Source of the DNA: Amphiura filiformis
Taxonomy: Eukaryota > Echinodermata > Ophiuroidea > Amphilepidida > Amphiuridae
DNA length: 64,000 nt
Assembly: GCF_039555335.1 (NCBI RefSeq)
Contig: NC_092640.1
Coordinates: 36,450,784-36,514,783 of the forward strand
Direction of reading: 5' to 3'
A program made the position numbers and the translations under genes. The notes under the pieces are model-generated. The model made no database searches. It had not been told where the DNA came from and worked only from the letters and a program-made list of their open reading frames with translations. Every line of letters begins with the position of its first letter. Within the stretch, counting starts at the first letter, position 1. Below, piece after piece: positions 36,617 through 48,900 of this stretch.

Positions 36617-36670
36617 CATGAAGTGTGAGAATTATGTCACTGATCAGTGACATAATTCTCACACTTCATG
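36617..36670. repeat. Perfect 54-bp palindrome without spacer
   Basis: CATGAAGTGTGAGAATTATG then TCACTGA, followed by the exact complement; centre between 36643 and 36644. Confidence 0.95.
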
Positions 36671-36698
36671 AAAGATTTCAAAGTCGATTCCAGAAGGT

Positions 36699-36871
36699 AG
36701 CTATTCCAGTTGAAATCCATACACCCACTATGAAAGACATGACTGTAATCTTCCAGGCAGGAAGTGTAGATTTCAAATGGAGTCATCCATTCAGGTAGCC
36801 TCATTTGAAATTCACACTCCCTTTGTTGAAGATTAGGGTCATGTCTTCCATAAGGGGTGTATAGCCCATTA
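36699..36871. mobile_element. GGGCTATTCC-family MITE
   Basis: AGCTATTCCAGTTGAAATCC ... GGGGTGTATAGCCC. The family consensus has ends GGGCTATTCCAGTTGAAATC and CATACACCCCCTATGGAAGA. Six copies are seen in this window, five within or next to ZDHHC17. Confidence 0.8.
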
Positions 36872-37020
36872 CAGGGGGGATCCAACTACCCAACACTATT
36901 CATGCAATTAGTAAATACCATGAAAGATCATATGTATTCAAATGAAATTTCTACTATAATTGGGCAAATCATTGAGTGTACAGTTACCTCAGCAAAAACA
37001 AACATGTAGGAATGGTATCA

Positions 37021-37420
37021 CAGCAAACACAAAAATGTTTTTAACACGTTTTAAACATGTTATATTTGGGGTTTTGGTTTAGATAAAACGTTTTAATAAC
37101 ATTAAATGTCGAGTTATATAAAGGCCGTGGAAAAGTTTTAAAACGTTTTGTATGAAAACACACTACAACAATATTTTTAAAATGTTTTCAAAATGTTATT
37201 GTTCAATATTTTTTGCAAACATTTTTTGCCAAATATTTTGTCAACACTTAAATAACATTATGTTAGAATATTTGCAGCAGATTATCAACTAATGTTTTTG
37301 AATGTTATGAAAACGTTTTATACCCTTAATATACCCTTTATATAACCAGACATTTAAACGTTTTCTGGCAACCTTTTCTAACCTTTTGCGAATGATGTCG
37401 AAAACGTTTTGTGTTTGCTG
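37021..37420. mobile_element. 400-bp element with CAGCAAACAC ends
   Basis: Left CAGCAAACACAAAA, right CGTTTTGTGTTTGCTG. The interior is full of AACGTTTTA/TAAAACGTT words. The flanks do not match as an 8-bp duplication. Confidence 0.75.
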
Positions 37421-37629
37421 GGATGGTGCCGCTGAAAAAAAAATGCACAACTTCTAGTTTCAGCCAGATGTGCTTGTTTAACCTGATCATAAATACAACA
37501 ATTCAATTTTACCTCGCTATATTTGAGTGATGAGCTAGTGTTGAATATACAGAAGTGGTACATATAGATTTAATATTTTCTCTGATAGTTAAGACTAGGA
37601 CAGTCTGGACCAAAACTATAGTTGTCGTT

Positions 37630-37752
37630 GGGCAGGACAAACTTCCTACATACTTGTGGCCCTTGAACATGTTTAAAACAAACCTGCCTAGAGGTAAGAG
37701 ATTTTGCTTTATACATGTTCAGGACCAATGACACATAGCAAGTTTTCCTGCC
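37630..37752. mobile_element. GGGCAGGAAAAACCT-family MITE
   Basis: GGGCAGGACAAACTTCCTAC, GGCCCTTGAACATGTTTAAA on the left; ACATGTTCAGGACC and AAGTTTTCCTGCC on the right. Confidence 0.7.
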
Positions 37753-38810
37753 AAAGTAATGTACATTCGCATTATGTTGATATGTGCCTTGCAGTTATCC
37801 CTCTCACGCTAATACGCTAATTCTTGGAACCGCCCCGGGGAACCGCTGGGCCAACCGTGTCTCATACAGCCTTAGCGGGAATACCGGTGCCTTATTCATG
37901 TTGCTTTAAAGCTGTGTGTGTAGTGTATAGTAGTGATAATGGTTACTAAGCGTACATACACAAACCTTTGTAATGCTCTTGTTTTAACAAGCCATTGTTG
38001 TTCCATATCTAGCCTTCGCAGATAAAAGCTGTCAGTACACCATTTAAGTCCCCATAATTACAATCCAATATAGTTGATTTCCCATAGGATTATAGAGACC
38101 AGCTTAGATACAGTGTACTAGTTTGTGTCTGATGCCATCAGTCAATTAAACTAAGAATAGGTTTGCATATTAGCTGTTGTGATGATTGAAATGTCTGAAC
38201 ACAGATAACAATGTGCCTTATGTTCATGAAAGTTCATCTGTGTTGGTATAAACCCTGATTTTGATTTAAACTTTTGATCCAAATACAAAGAAACAGTTCC
38301 TACCTCAGAATTTTCAGATGGTACTCCATCTTTCATACCATCTGAAAATTTGTTTAAATCAAAATCAAGTGTGCCTTATGGTTAGTTTTGCACTTTCAAA
38401 TACAGAAATAAATGGTCACGATAGTTAGGTCTTATACTGATGGAAGCTTTCCTGAAGACACTACGTCATCAATGGCTAAAAAGTTCTTTTTTGCCATGTA
38501 AAAGTGCTGACACCATCTGCCAGTTTTTGCAATTCATTTTTGTATAATGAAGTTACCGCTGAATACATTCTGCATTGCGCACAACTAACCAATCATAGGC
38601 AGTAAAGTATTTGATTGACAGGCGATATCAGATGCAAACTAGTATCTGTATTTCTGGCTTTAACTACATTTCATCTTGACTCCTAGTCTTACCTCTTACT
38701 GTAAAAGTGGAAATTTAATTTTGCGCTTTTCACGTTACAAGTTCCTACAATGAAAAAAAACCACCCACGAAAATATCTCTTTGTGTAGAAGTCGATGTAA
38801 AGAAATTTAT
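37753..38810. other. No gene recognised; small hairpin
   Basis: A perfect hairpin at 38310-38349 (ATTTTCAGATGGTA / TACCATCTGAAAAT) nested in weaker arms with TTTTGATTTAAAC. Nothing coding. Confidence 0.5.
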
Positions 38811-38935
38811 AATTGTGACCTGCTACCACCAAATGACTCAAGTCGCAAATTGGTATTTTCGAGACATCCTGGCTGCTACGTTGGTGTTCTTAGTTTCACA
38901 CGCCTCTGTTCAATTTGTGGTAGCAGGCCACAATT
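38811..38935. mobile_element. MITE, 125 bp
   Basis: Ends AATTGTGACCTGCTACCAC and GTGGTAGCAGGCCACAATT. Confidence 0.78.
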
Positions 38936-40391
38936 GCAAACTTAAAAATGAAGGAAACAATTCAAAATAGGCCAAGCGCAAAAACTTGATAACACAAAAA
39001 TTTCCACTTTTACAGAAGTATTTTGTTTATCATTCCTTCTATTGTTTGAAAACAGCCCAAGATAGTGATTTGTTTTAAAGCAGCATATATGATTAGCAAT
39101 ATTGATATACATGTATAACAATAAGTAAACAAAACAATTCAAATGAGAAACAACACCACCTATTTTAAGGCTGCAAAACCTTTACATTATTTTAAATAAA
39201 AATTCCATTTCTATTATCTGTATATTACTATCTATACATTATTACAACATCTACATGAAATAACAAAAACAAAAGATGAAAGTTTTGTACAAAAATTATA
39301 CAAAAAATGCACACACACATTTTTAGAAACAGGAAGAATGCACAATTGTGATGAATTACTGTCTGAATATGTCCAAATTAGGCACTGGATTCGGAAGGGT
39401 CAAAGGTCAGTTAATATCACAAGTGACATTTCACATTAACATATTGTGCCGTCATTGTACTTTTCATTGGTAAGCTAAACTTAATATACCAATCTAACAT
39501 TGTTATCCTGTTTTGTGGTAGGGGTGCAGTTGTTACTGAAGTTGCAAATTGTGGGGAAACCACAGAGATTATACCCAAAGAGTATCGACTCACAATTGCC
39601 TCGTGTATAACACCATGGTAACACTCCATTTTGGATTGTCGCTCATGGAGGGAACATAGTGAAACCGCCTGCGTTTTGCAACAAGAGTGCAAAGTCAAAC
39701 AATTTGAGCTTGAGCTTTACAAAGATTTGCGCACTCAGCACACATTGCCGGGTGTCATAGTGAAATTGTCAGGAGGTACCCTAGTTGCCCTCCATTAACG
39801 ACACACAAACATGGCAGTGTCAGTACTCTTCGTTCCTACCTGTTTGGTGGAAACTGATCTATCCCTACGGATGTTAGGTATATAATCATCTTTGATTCTA
39901 CAATAGAGTAAATCCAAGATAACTATGGTTGCTATATCAAATATGTGAATGCCCTTACAAAAGACTTGGAACCAAGTGCAGATAGGGCAAGAGGCAAAAT
40001 GGTTTTGCACTGGGTAACCTGCAATAACACAGTCCTCAATATAGCAGCTTAAAATAAGGCAGGCTTTCGGGCAAAATTCTCATGAAAATCACTCTATGTG
40101 GGCTTGATTGCTATACCAGCTGCAGCCACAGGGCCCCTGGAAATTTGATGAAAAATGTTGGTATAATTTACATGCCGATTAATAACCTGGGATTCATCCC
40201 TACTGACCCTTTGCACAGTTGTGAAGTGTGTGGCTGCTTACACCATTCATATGCATGCATGAATTACCTTTGTAACAGCATTCTGGTGAGTGTGTAGGTA
40301 AGAAAATCATGAAAAACAAAATTGCACTTTTGATCATATGTTTGTACAAAGAATCTTGTGGTAGCAACATGGTGGATCTGTGCAAAGGGCC
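38936..40391. other. No gene recognised
   Basis: AT-rich. 40280-40390 resembles, inverted, the 44445-44520 segment (CTTTGCAC.GATCC.CCAT.TTGCTACCA). Confidence 0.5.
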
Positions 40392-40572
40392 AATTCGCCA
40401 GCGAAGTGGTTACGTAACTCCCTGGTAACTGAATCACGCACCTTTTGGAATTGATAGTACATGCCATAGACTTTGTGTTGCAATCATTTCGATCATGGTG
40501 CAGAACTCAAAAGCATGATCCAGTTGACATAGTGATAATCCGATTACACACGTAACACTTCGCTGGCGAATA
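40392..40572. mobile_element. Foldback, about 180 bp
   Basis: ATTCGCCAGCGAAGTGGTTA and the complement-like GTAACACTTCGCTGGCGAAT. Confidence 0.7.
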
Positions 40573-40670
40573 TATATTAAAGAAAGCACAACAATACATC
40601 TTTCTACTGGCCTATCCCAAATAAGACAAATGGGAAATCAACTGTGCTAACTCCCAGTTCCTATAACATA

Positions 40671-41000
40671 GGACTATTCCAGTTGAAATCCATAAAACCC
40701 CTATGGAAGATATTATCTTAATCTTTCACACAGGGAGTATGTATTTCAAATGGGGTTATTTCTAATGGGAGACTTCATTTGAAATCTACATCCCCTTAGG
40801 CTATGATCACATAGAAGTATACGGTATTCGCTATACGCTCATTCGATCAGGCTGAGTTCACATAGGAGTATACTATGTGAACTGATCGAATGAGCGTATT
40901 TTGTATAGCGAATACCGTATACTTCTATGTGATGGCAGCCTTTTGGGAGATTAAAGTCCTGTCCTCTACAGAGGGTAATGGATTTCAGTTGGAATAGCCC
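40671..41000. mobile_element. GGGCTATTCC-family MITE with nested palindrome, at the ZDHHC17 3' end
   Basis: Outer ends GGACTATTCCAGTTGAAATC / TTTCAGTTGGAATAGCCC. A 126-bp palindrome is nested at 40807-40932 (TCACATAGAAGTATACGGTA, TTCGCTATACGCTCATTCGA and complements). The element ends 17 bp from the ZDHHC17 stop codon. Confidence 0.82.
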
Positions 41001-41017
41001 ATTAAACGGCTTCATGG

Positions 41018-41183
41018 CTAAACATATTGGAAGTTTTCTCTTGTTTTTGAGTCCACAAAATTGGTTGACTCAGGCTGGTTGAAGTCCATACTGTATTGCT
41101 TTGTCCAGTCCAGTATTGTTGGTCTGCACAGGCCAAAACAGCCGCACCCACAAAAGTCTATTGTGTTTCGGATGACCCCTCGG
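41018..41183 (-). CDS. ZDHHC17: ZDHHC17 exon 13 (C-terminus, stop)
   Basis: Acceptor CTACAG. The frame reads [34 protein letters not shown] and ends FQYV before TAG at 41018-41020. This matches CVRNIIDFFEFRCCGLFRPVIVDWTRQYT in layout, that is, the PaCCT-type C-terminal motif. A MITE begins 17 bp past the stop, so the 3' UTR probably runs into repeat DNA. Confidence 0.95.
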
Positions 41184-44100
41184 CTGTAGTAGTGGGAGAA
41201 CAAAAGATAATAAAGGACTCATCAAAATTGTTAGCATTTAAAATCTCAAAAACACTGTTCATATGTGCTATAATTATAAGTGGGGGATTTCCAAATGACA
41301 TACCAGAAATTGCTCCACCACCCCTCTAGGTATGCCAAAACTTGCTTCCCCCAGCCTGCTAAAAATCTTTGCCCCTCCTGTTGCACACAGTAAATAATTG
41401 GGGTGATGGGTTCCCAATTTCCAATCCTTAAATGGCCTAGATATAATGTGAGTGGAGTGAACAGAAAATTTGAATATCTGAATATTTCTCTACTTTTTTC
41501 CTAAGCCTTTTAGAGTGTGTTATATAATGTGCTAAAAATCTCTTACACTCACCCCTTTGACCAGGAAAATAGCCCCCCCCATTTTGGCTTGCCAACAAAA
41601 TTCTTAACCCTTCAATTTGACCCTCACCCAAGGGCTCATAATTAAGGCAGTCGGTAAGGAAGTTTAAGTAAAGACAATGATTCCAATTTTTGCTTCCGAA
41701 AATGATAATCATTGCAACAAGAATCAAAAACAATCTGGTTCTTCTTAACAACTCTGAAACTTTGAGAGCAAACAAATCCTGAGGCTATATACTTACTCAA
41801 ATGGATGATTTTGTCCTTTCTTTGCGTGTAGATGTGCATATCTGCCAATGTTCATTCTCTCATTTGTAGTTACCCCAAGATATAACACCTGTAAGAATAT
41901 TACATTTGTATCATATTAAAGGTTGTTATAAATTAGTAGTGGTCACTGGGGGATCGAACACCAAAGTTTGCTAGGCTTATAATAGGCAAAAATTATTCTG
42001 TTTTTGTTACTGTAAAGTCCCTAACTTACGCTTGCGTAAATTTATTCAGGCTGCGTTTGCCTTTTCACCGATAATGGCACCATATGAAATAACCTTCCTT
42101 TTACGCGCTATATCCAATCAAGGGCTGTGGGGAGTTTGTTTGACAGTGACGTCAGATGCAAAAAAACTAGTCTTTTTACTTCAGCCTTGGATTGTAGCAA
42201 TGAATAGTGAGAGAACTAGCCTAAAGTTAGTTATCACTGCCCCCCCACCCCTGATAAGGATTAGGGTTTAAGGTTATGATTTATAGGGTTAGGATATGAG
42301 TTTAAAATCACCTGTTCTCAGATTCCCTCAATGATATGCAATTCACATTAACATTTATAAATTATTGAATGTCATCCACACCACCCAGAGCTAGACAGGG
42401 TGATCAAAACATGACCTGTCATACGATGGGCTACACCACTCACCTGACAAACAACTACCCAGATGAAGTATCAATTACCATTGAACTCCCACACCAGCCT
42501 GAAGGAGCAGGACAAGACCTATTATACAGTGGGCCACTTAACCACTTACCTGATATGTTTGACAAACAAACAGTGTAGTGACCCAGATGAAGTATAGACC
42601 ATCATTGAGTGTCATCCACACCACCCAGGGGGAGCAGGACAAGATCTGTCCTAGGGTGATCCAAAAACCATTCTCATCCAAATTTAGACTGCAGTTACTC
42701 TGAAAGTCTGTATACATGTAGAAAACACAAGATATACAAGAGTTTACTTAACATTTCCTGTTAAGTATGTTCATCATTTGAATGTGCTCTTCTTTAATAC
42801 AGACACGACCTGTGATGTATGCATTTAATCAAATTTTATTTACCCATGCAAAAATATGCAATAGACATAGAAATAGCACACATATCTTGGAATTACAGTT
42901 GGCATGCAGTAGACATACAAGTGCCAGCCAGGGTGACTAGCTTGCTGTAGGATATGAGAGAGTTTAAAACCAAACTGCTCATATGTGTCAGATTGGAAAG
43001 GAGAATATGATATGGATTCAATCATGTTTCAACGTTGTTCATGTTGTTCAATGTTGTCCAAATGGATGTAGCAAACCTCTTCATATGTGTACATCCATAT
43101 CAAAAGGATGCACCTGTCGGCTGCTACATGCGTCTCTTGTTACATAATATCTAGGATTAAATACCAGAATCGTCTAGTAGAGGCCTCTTCAAATCATCCC
43201 CTAGGACCTGAGGAAGTTACCAAACTATTTGGCATAACTCCGGAATACCTTTTACACTAGCCTCTATGTATTATAATGCATTTTATTCTGTAATATGTAC
43301 TGTGAGAAGGGTACGTATTCCAAACTTGTTCCCAATATTTGACTCAACTTACAGAAGACTGCAGCTACCAACCAAGCACCCAGAGCACCAACAAGAGATC
43401 CTAGATAGAGGATGAAACTACGATGGTTACCAGCACCTGACAAGGAAAACAACATCATGTAATGGATAAGTCATTCAGTCAGCAGCAGGTTCTACAATGT
43501 CTGTACTAATTGTGGGTCAAATGGGCTATTCCAGTTGACCTCCATACACCCTCTATGCACGGTTGTTTGATGGCATGTAAAACTGGGTCATTTTAAAGAA
43601 AAGTTGAACAATGAGGACGCTATTTATCTTAAATCTTGTTAGCATATTTACAAGGGGTAGAGACTTGTATAATGGTATTATATCATCAGCAAAACGACTA
43701 ACAAATGACAAGGGAATTTTCAAAATATTTTTTATCATGAAATGTAAGGTGTAGCTCATATTATTTGGCTAATTTAAATTTAAGATATATGTAAATAGCG
43801 CCCTCAATTTGGCCACAAGTGTACAGTTTATAGAATGAAAATTACCACAAAATCGCAAAAAAAGATGAATAATTTGATATAGAAACGAAAATCTATGTTA
43901 AAATTTGCTACAAAATATATGTGTATCAATATTGGTTGTTGATGTGATAGCATGTGTTGGTATTATTCAGGTCTAGAATTTAACATTATATAATTTTTTG
44001 TTATAAAAATTAATAAATGATCACATCAAACAACCGTGTATGAAAGACATGACCTTAATTATAGAGATCTCAAATTGAGTCACCCATTCAGATAACCCTA

Positions 44101-45953
44101 TTTGAAATTCAGACTCCCTGTGTGGGAGATTACGGTCATGTGTCTTCCATAGGGGGTGTATGGATTTCAATTGCAATAGCCCAATGACCAACACATTCCC
44201 ATTTCTCTTCACCAATTATTTTGATGGGATAGGAAACTAGAGAGAATCCTGGTAGGCAAACACAAAAAGTTGCAGAATTTTGTTACCATTGTTTAAAATT
44301 GACAAACTCTCTGAAACTCATTAAAAGGTCCCGAACAAAGTCCAGGGCTAAAGCCAGACTGGAACAAACCTAAGGACCAACGCCTCACCCCAATTTTGTA
44401 AAACAACACAATCAAACTATTTCCAGCCTGGCACTTCCCTTTGCACGGATCCGCCATCTTGCTACCAAAACAAGGTTCTTCCTGCGAACGCATGCATAAA
44501 AAGTGCATTTTTGTTTCTTTTTTATCACGCTTTACTAGCAACGCTAGAAGGCTTTTTGCAAAGCGCATAATTAAAGCACATTTGAGAGGCGACGCACATG
44601 CAACACACACTTTGCTGGTAGAACCTCCTTTTGAGATGACCGTTCAACAGGCGAATTGTGGAAAATGTTTGCAAGGTTATTAACTTCAGAACTGCAAAAT
44701 AAGCTTGCAAAAAGCCTCTTTTTGACAAATAGCTTTGATGTGTACCTGCAGTTGCTTGAAACCAAGTCGCCAACCCGTCAGCTTTATCGTAATGATAACA
44801 GCTGTTAATGCCTTGATATGTCTTGACATAAAAAATAAAAAAAACAAGAATTAAAATAACACAAGCTGTTCAGTTAAAATTATAATGAAAAAAATAATCT
44901 CGCTAAAATATCCACCCATACAGTAATATAATACACTCACATATTGATGAGGGAAAAGCTGTGAATACTCACCAACACAGTTGTCCACCCATGGACAATG
45001 GTGGTCAAATTTGGCCACACAGCGGTCACAGTATGAGCAGTGTTTTGATCGGATAGGCCTTTTGACGAGACAAGTGGTACAAAATCTTTCTATATTTAAT
45101 GACCCTGACTCAGCCAACTCTATGATGGTCTGAAATACAAAGATGACTCAATATTAATACAATTTTCCTAGTAATATAATAGAAGACATTCATTATCTTG
45201 CAATTCAAGTTTGGGAATCACTTTAGATTGTAAGCTAGATTTTAATTCCAAATATATGAAAAAGATGCGTGTCACACATAAGCTATTTTTAAAAAGCGTG
45301 GACCTTCTAGGTCTTACATTGAATAACAACTTGTCCTGGAACCAAGTAGTCACCAAAATGTCAAAGACAGCCGGTCAGCGACTGGGACTCCTCAGAAGAG
45401 CTTCGCCCTATATTCTACCTGCACAGAGAGCCATCATCTACAAGGCCATGATACGATCAAAATGGAATATGCCAGCAGTGCTTGGACTGGTGCAACTCCC
45501 ACCTCACTAGCTCAGCTTGACTCCATCCAAAATAGAGCTAAGCGTGTCATTGGTCTGCCAACAAATGAGTATGAAGATCATCGATTCAGCCATTGAGCCA
45601 CCGTGAGGGCAGTTGGAGCAGCCACCCTCTTCCATCGTGATATGTTTTACAAGGAGGCCCCTGAGTTGTTATGCCAGCTGATGCCAGACATCCATGTCCA
45701 TGACCCCAGGTTGCGACGGTCTGTGAGATCCCATGACCTAGCAGTGGAAGTCCCAAGATCAAACCTTGTCAGCCATGAAAGATCATTTCTACCATCTACA
45801 GCCCAATTATGGAATTCTCTACCTGCCCAAATTCCAGCCATTAGATCGAGGGCCAGCTTTAGCAGGAGGTTAATCGCTTTCTGGGTGCATCCTCGTCAGC
45901 AGCTTCTAAATGATTTATTTGTCTCTGCTGTTAATGCCCAGTTATGCCATGTC

Positions 45954-45995
<42 letters not shown>

Positions 45996-48900
45996 TACTT
46001 TTATAATAATTTCAAATTTATCAAGAAATATTTCAAAGGTAGTTGACATTGATTGCAATTATTTGCTTTTAATATATAAAATAAGTTGCTTGAAATCAAA
46101 TATATTTAGGATTAAGCAATATTTAATGTTCAATCTTTTAAACTTGTCTTGTAAATTAAAAATTTCAATTGAATGAACACAGCCAAACATAGTGTGACAA
46201 TTTTTTGCGTATACTGCGAGACGTACACCAGCGTGTGCAACTGTGCATCTTTAACACGGAAGTGAATCCAACCATGCCAACTGATTGGTTATATTATTGA
46301 ATCGTTGTGCGTTCATGTTGTAGTTAGAAATACGCAATATACGATTTCGGTTGGATTGAGTACAGCTGTTGAAAGCTGTGTTCATTCAATTGAAATTCCT
46401 ACTGTAGTATTTTTCAACAACTTCAGACAAGTTTGGAGATATTTTGGTCCATAACAAATCCCTGAAAATCACCACAGGAATTTGCCATTTCTTTCTTGCG
46501 ATCCCACTCAACTTGTCATTTTTCCACGCAACCTGCTATTTCTTATGAAATTATTCACACACAACTAATATGTGACCCGTTCTGACAAAACCAGGAACAA
46601 GTCGCATTTTTGACATTTCATGACTTGAATAAAAATGTAAGCACTAGACAATAAGCTTTAAAATGATACCACAATTATATACATAGCATCAATACTTTTC
46701 AAGATATGGATAATTTTGTTAATGACACTTTGATATTTTTGCCAAATCACTATTCTGAGTAATGGGCTAATTAGTTTTCTGCCTTCCACAGGATTAAAAA
46801 GGGATTATCATAGTTCAATTGTTAATTACTGATTAAATAAACCTGGTTTTAATAAGTACTTCCAAGGATTTGGTTTTCCTGGTTTTAATAAGTACTTCTA
46901 AGGATGTGAAAGTCCACTTAGTCCCACAGTCAAATACCATGAAATTAAAAATTCCAAAATTTGATTTTTTTTTTATGGGAATGTATTTTAAAAGCCTATA
47001 ACTCAAAAACATGCCTGGCGACTTGTTCCAGGTTTTGTTGGAGCTGGTCACATATATAAATCTTACCCTCTTTTTGTCTTCCTCAGAACTTTTGATGATC
47101 CCTGCATCGTTTTTCCAAGACTTGTAAAAGTAATACCACATGCTTGCTGAACTTAAAACAAACCATGCTCGCAACCAGATATTTTCAAAAGGTGAAGAAT
47201 AGTGGTCAAGGAATAATTCTGACATAGCATTTGAAATTACTGTAAATTACAGCCTATTCTCAGCCAGCCAACATCCTTTTACCCCGGATGATGTATGATG
47301 TATGGCTGCCTAATGGTGTGCTGGGTGTAATCTATTCTACTGTAGTAACTGCTTTTAGCATGCAACATGTCTACAAAAATAAATTTCAGTTTGATAATGG
47401 GCTACCCCTGTTGAAATCCATACCCCTCCCCATTGGGAGACGTGACCTTACAGGAAGTGAGTTTATCAAATTGGGTTATACCTGAATGGGCGACTCCATT
47501 TGAAAGCTACACTCCGTGCGGGAGATTGATGCTCTGTATGCTCGCCATAGGCTTCAACATAAAAATGTTGAGATATTTTCTCAAAATATCAAGAGCTATC
47601 TTAAGAATCACTGAACCAATACTAGGCTTGTTTGTACTCATTTCAATGCATTTTTCATGCTGATTACAAATAATGTCATGAAATGTAACGATTCTGAAAT
47701 TTATGCTTTTCATGTCGTCTACAGTCGACACCTGTGTGGACAGAGTTAAGCTCAAAGCTTCCATAGGTGGTGTATGGATTTCAACTGCAATATCCCAATC
47801 TAGGCCCCATTAATGCTTTAACATTTGTAACTAATTTCTGTGAAGCACTTGATGGGTCATCTTTCTGTTTGTACTTGTTTGTTTGTAATAATTTCTTTGA
47901 TGAACTAGGGCTTTAATAATACTGTCAAAGTTACTACACTTTTTTTCAGTTTCTACAGTGCATTTAATCTGAATTGAACATTTTTTTTTAAGGTTTTATT
48001 TCAAACTCTAATGGTGACCCGCAGGTCAAATTGCTAGAATTGTACATTAAACACACATACCTAAACAGACACAATGCAATTTGCAGGCAGCAGCTTAATC
48101 AGTGCCAATATTGCAACATTGAAACAAACAACTATACAAACATCCAATCCAACCCAACCCCATCCCCCAGTAGGCAATGAGGATAAAGTGCCTTGCCCAA
48201 GGACACAACACGCTGGCACCACCGCGGCCCGAACATACAACCTATGGATTATGAGTCGGGCGCCTCATCCACTCGGCCACACATGCTCCCATCACTGCCA
48301 GATCATAGTCCTCTTGTTAAGTCCCAGGAGGGACAAAACATTATTAAAATCTGAATTCAGACTTAATCTGGTATTCCCCTTATAACCTTTACTGTTGAGT
48401 TTTAAAATCTGAAATCATGATGTGCCGAATCCGATCTCGATCTAAACCTAGTTCCTAGCCTTAAATGCAAGCCTTACACAATGTATATCCTGGACTCGGC
48501 TATCACGCTGACATAATATTGTAATATTTTGGAATAATCAATTACTTCAACAAAAAGTACACCCATGTAGTACACTCATGACTTATGCTTATATGTGCCC
48601 ATCCACCACAAACTGGTCGTAAAGTCAGCATTTTCCATTTTGAGATACAATCAAAAACAGGATATGGATTTCTATGTAAAGTATATTAGAAATTTGACCT
48701 TTGATGAACCATAACTTCACTTCTAGATGTCCGATGAAGCTAGTTGGGGTGTCATTTTAAAGCTGAAAGCGCATTCTTTCAAAATCTGCAATAAACAGGA
48801 AATGACTTAGAGCCGACTTTACTACCACTTTGAGGCGGATGGTCACATATGACCCTACATGTAGGTTTCTAGTATTAATACAATATGAAAAGGATATTAG

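Noticed and set aside
36637-36885. 82-codon - strand frame next to ZDHHC17
   Set aside because: It spans a palindrome and a GGGCTATTCC-family MITE.
42840-43025. - strand frame with [13 protein letters not shown] as a ZDHHC17 TM6 exon
   Set aside because: Linking it to exon 10 gives a stop codon, and 42550-42707 fits the family and the phases far better.
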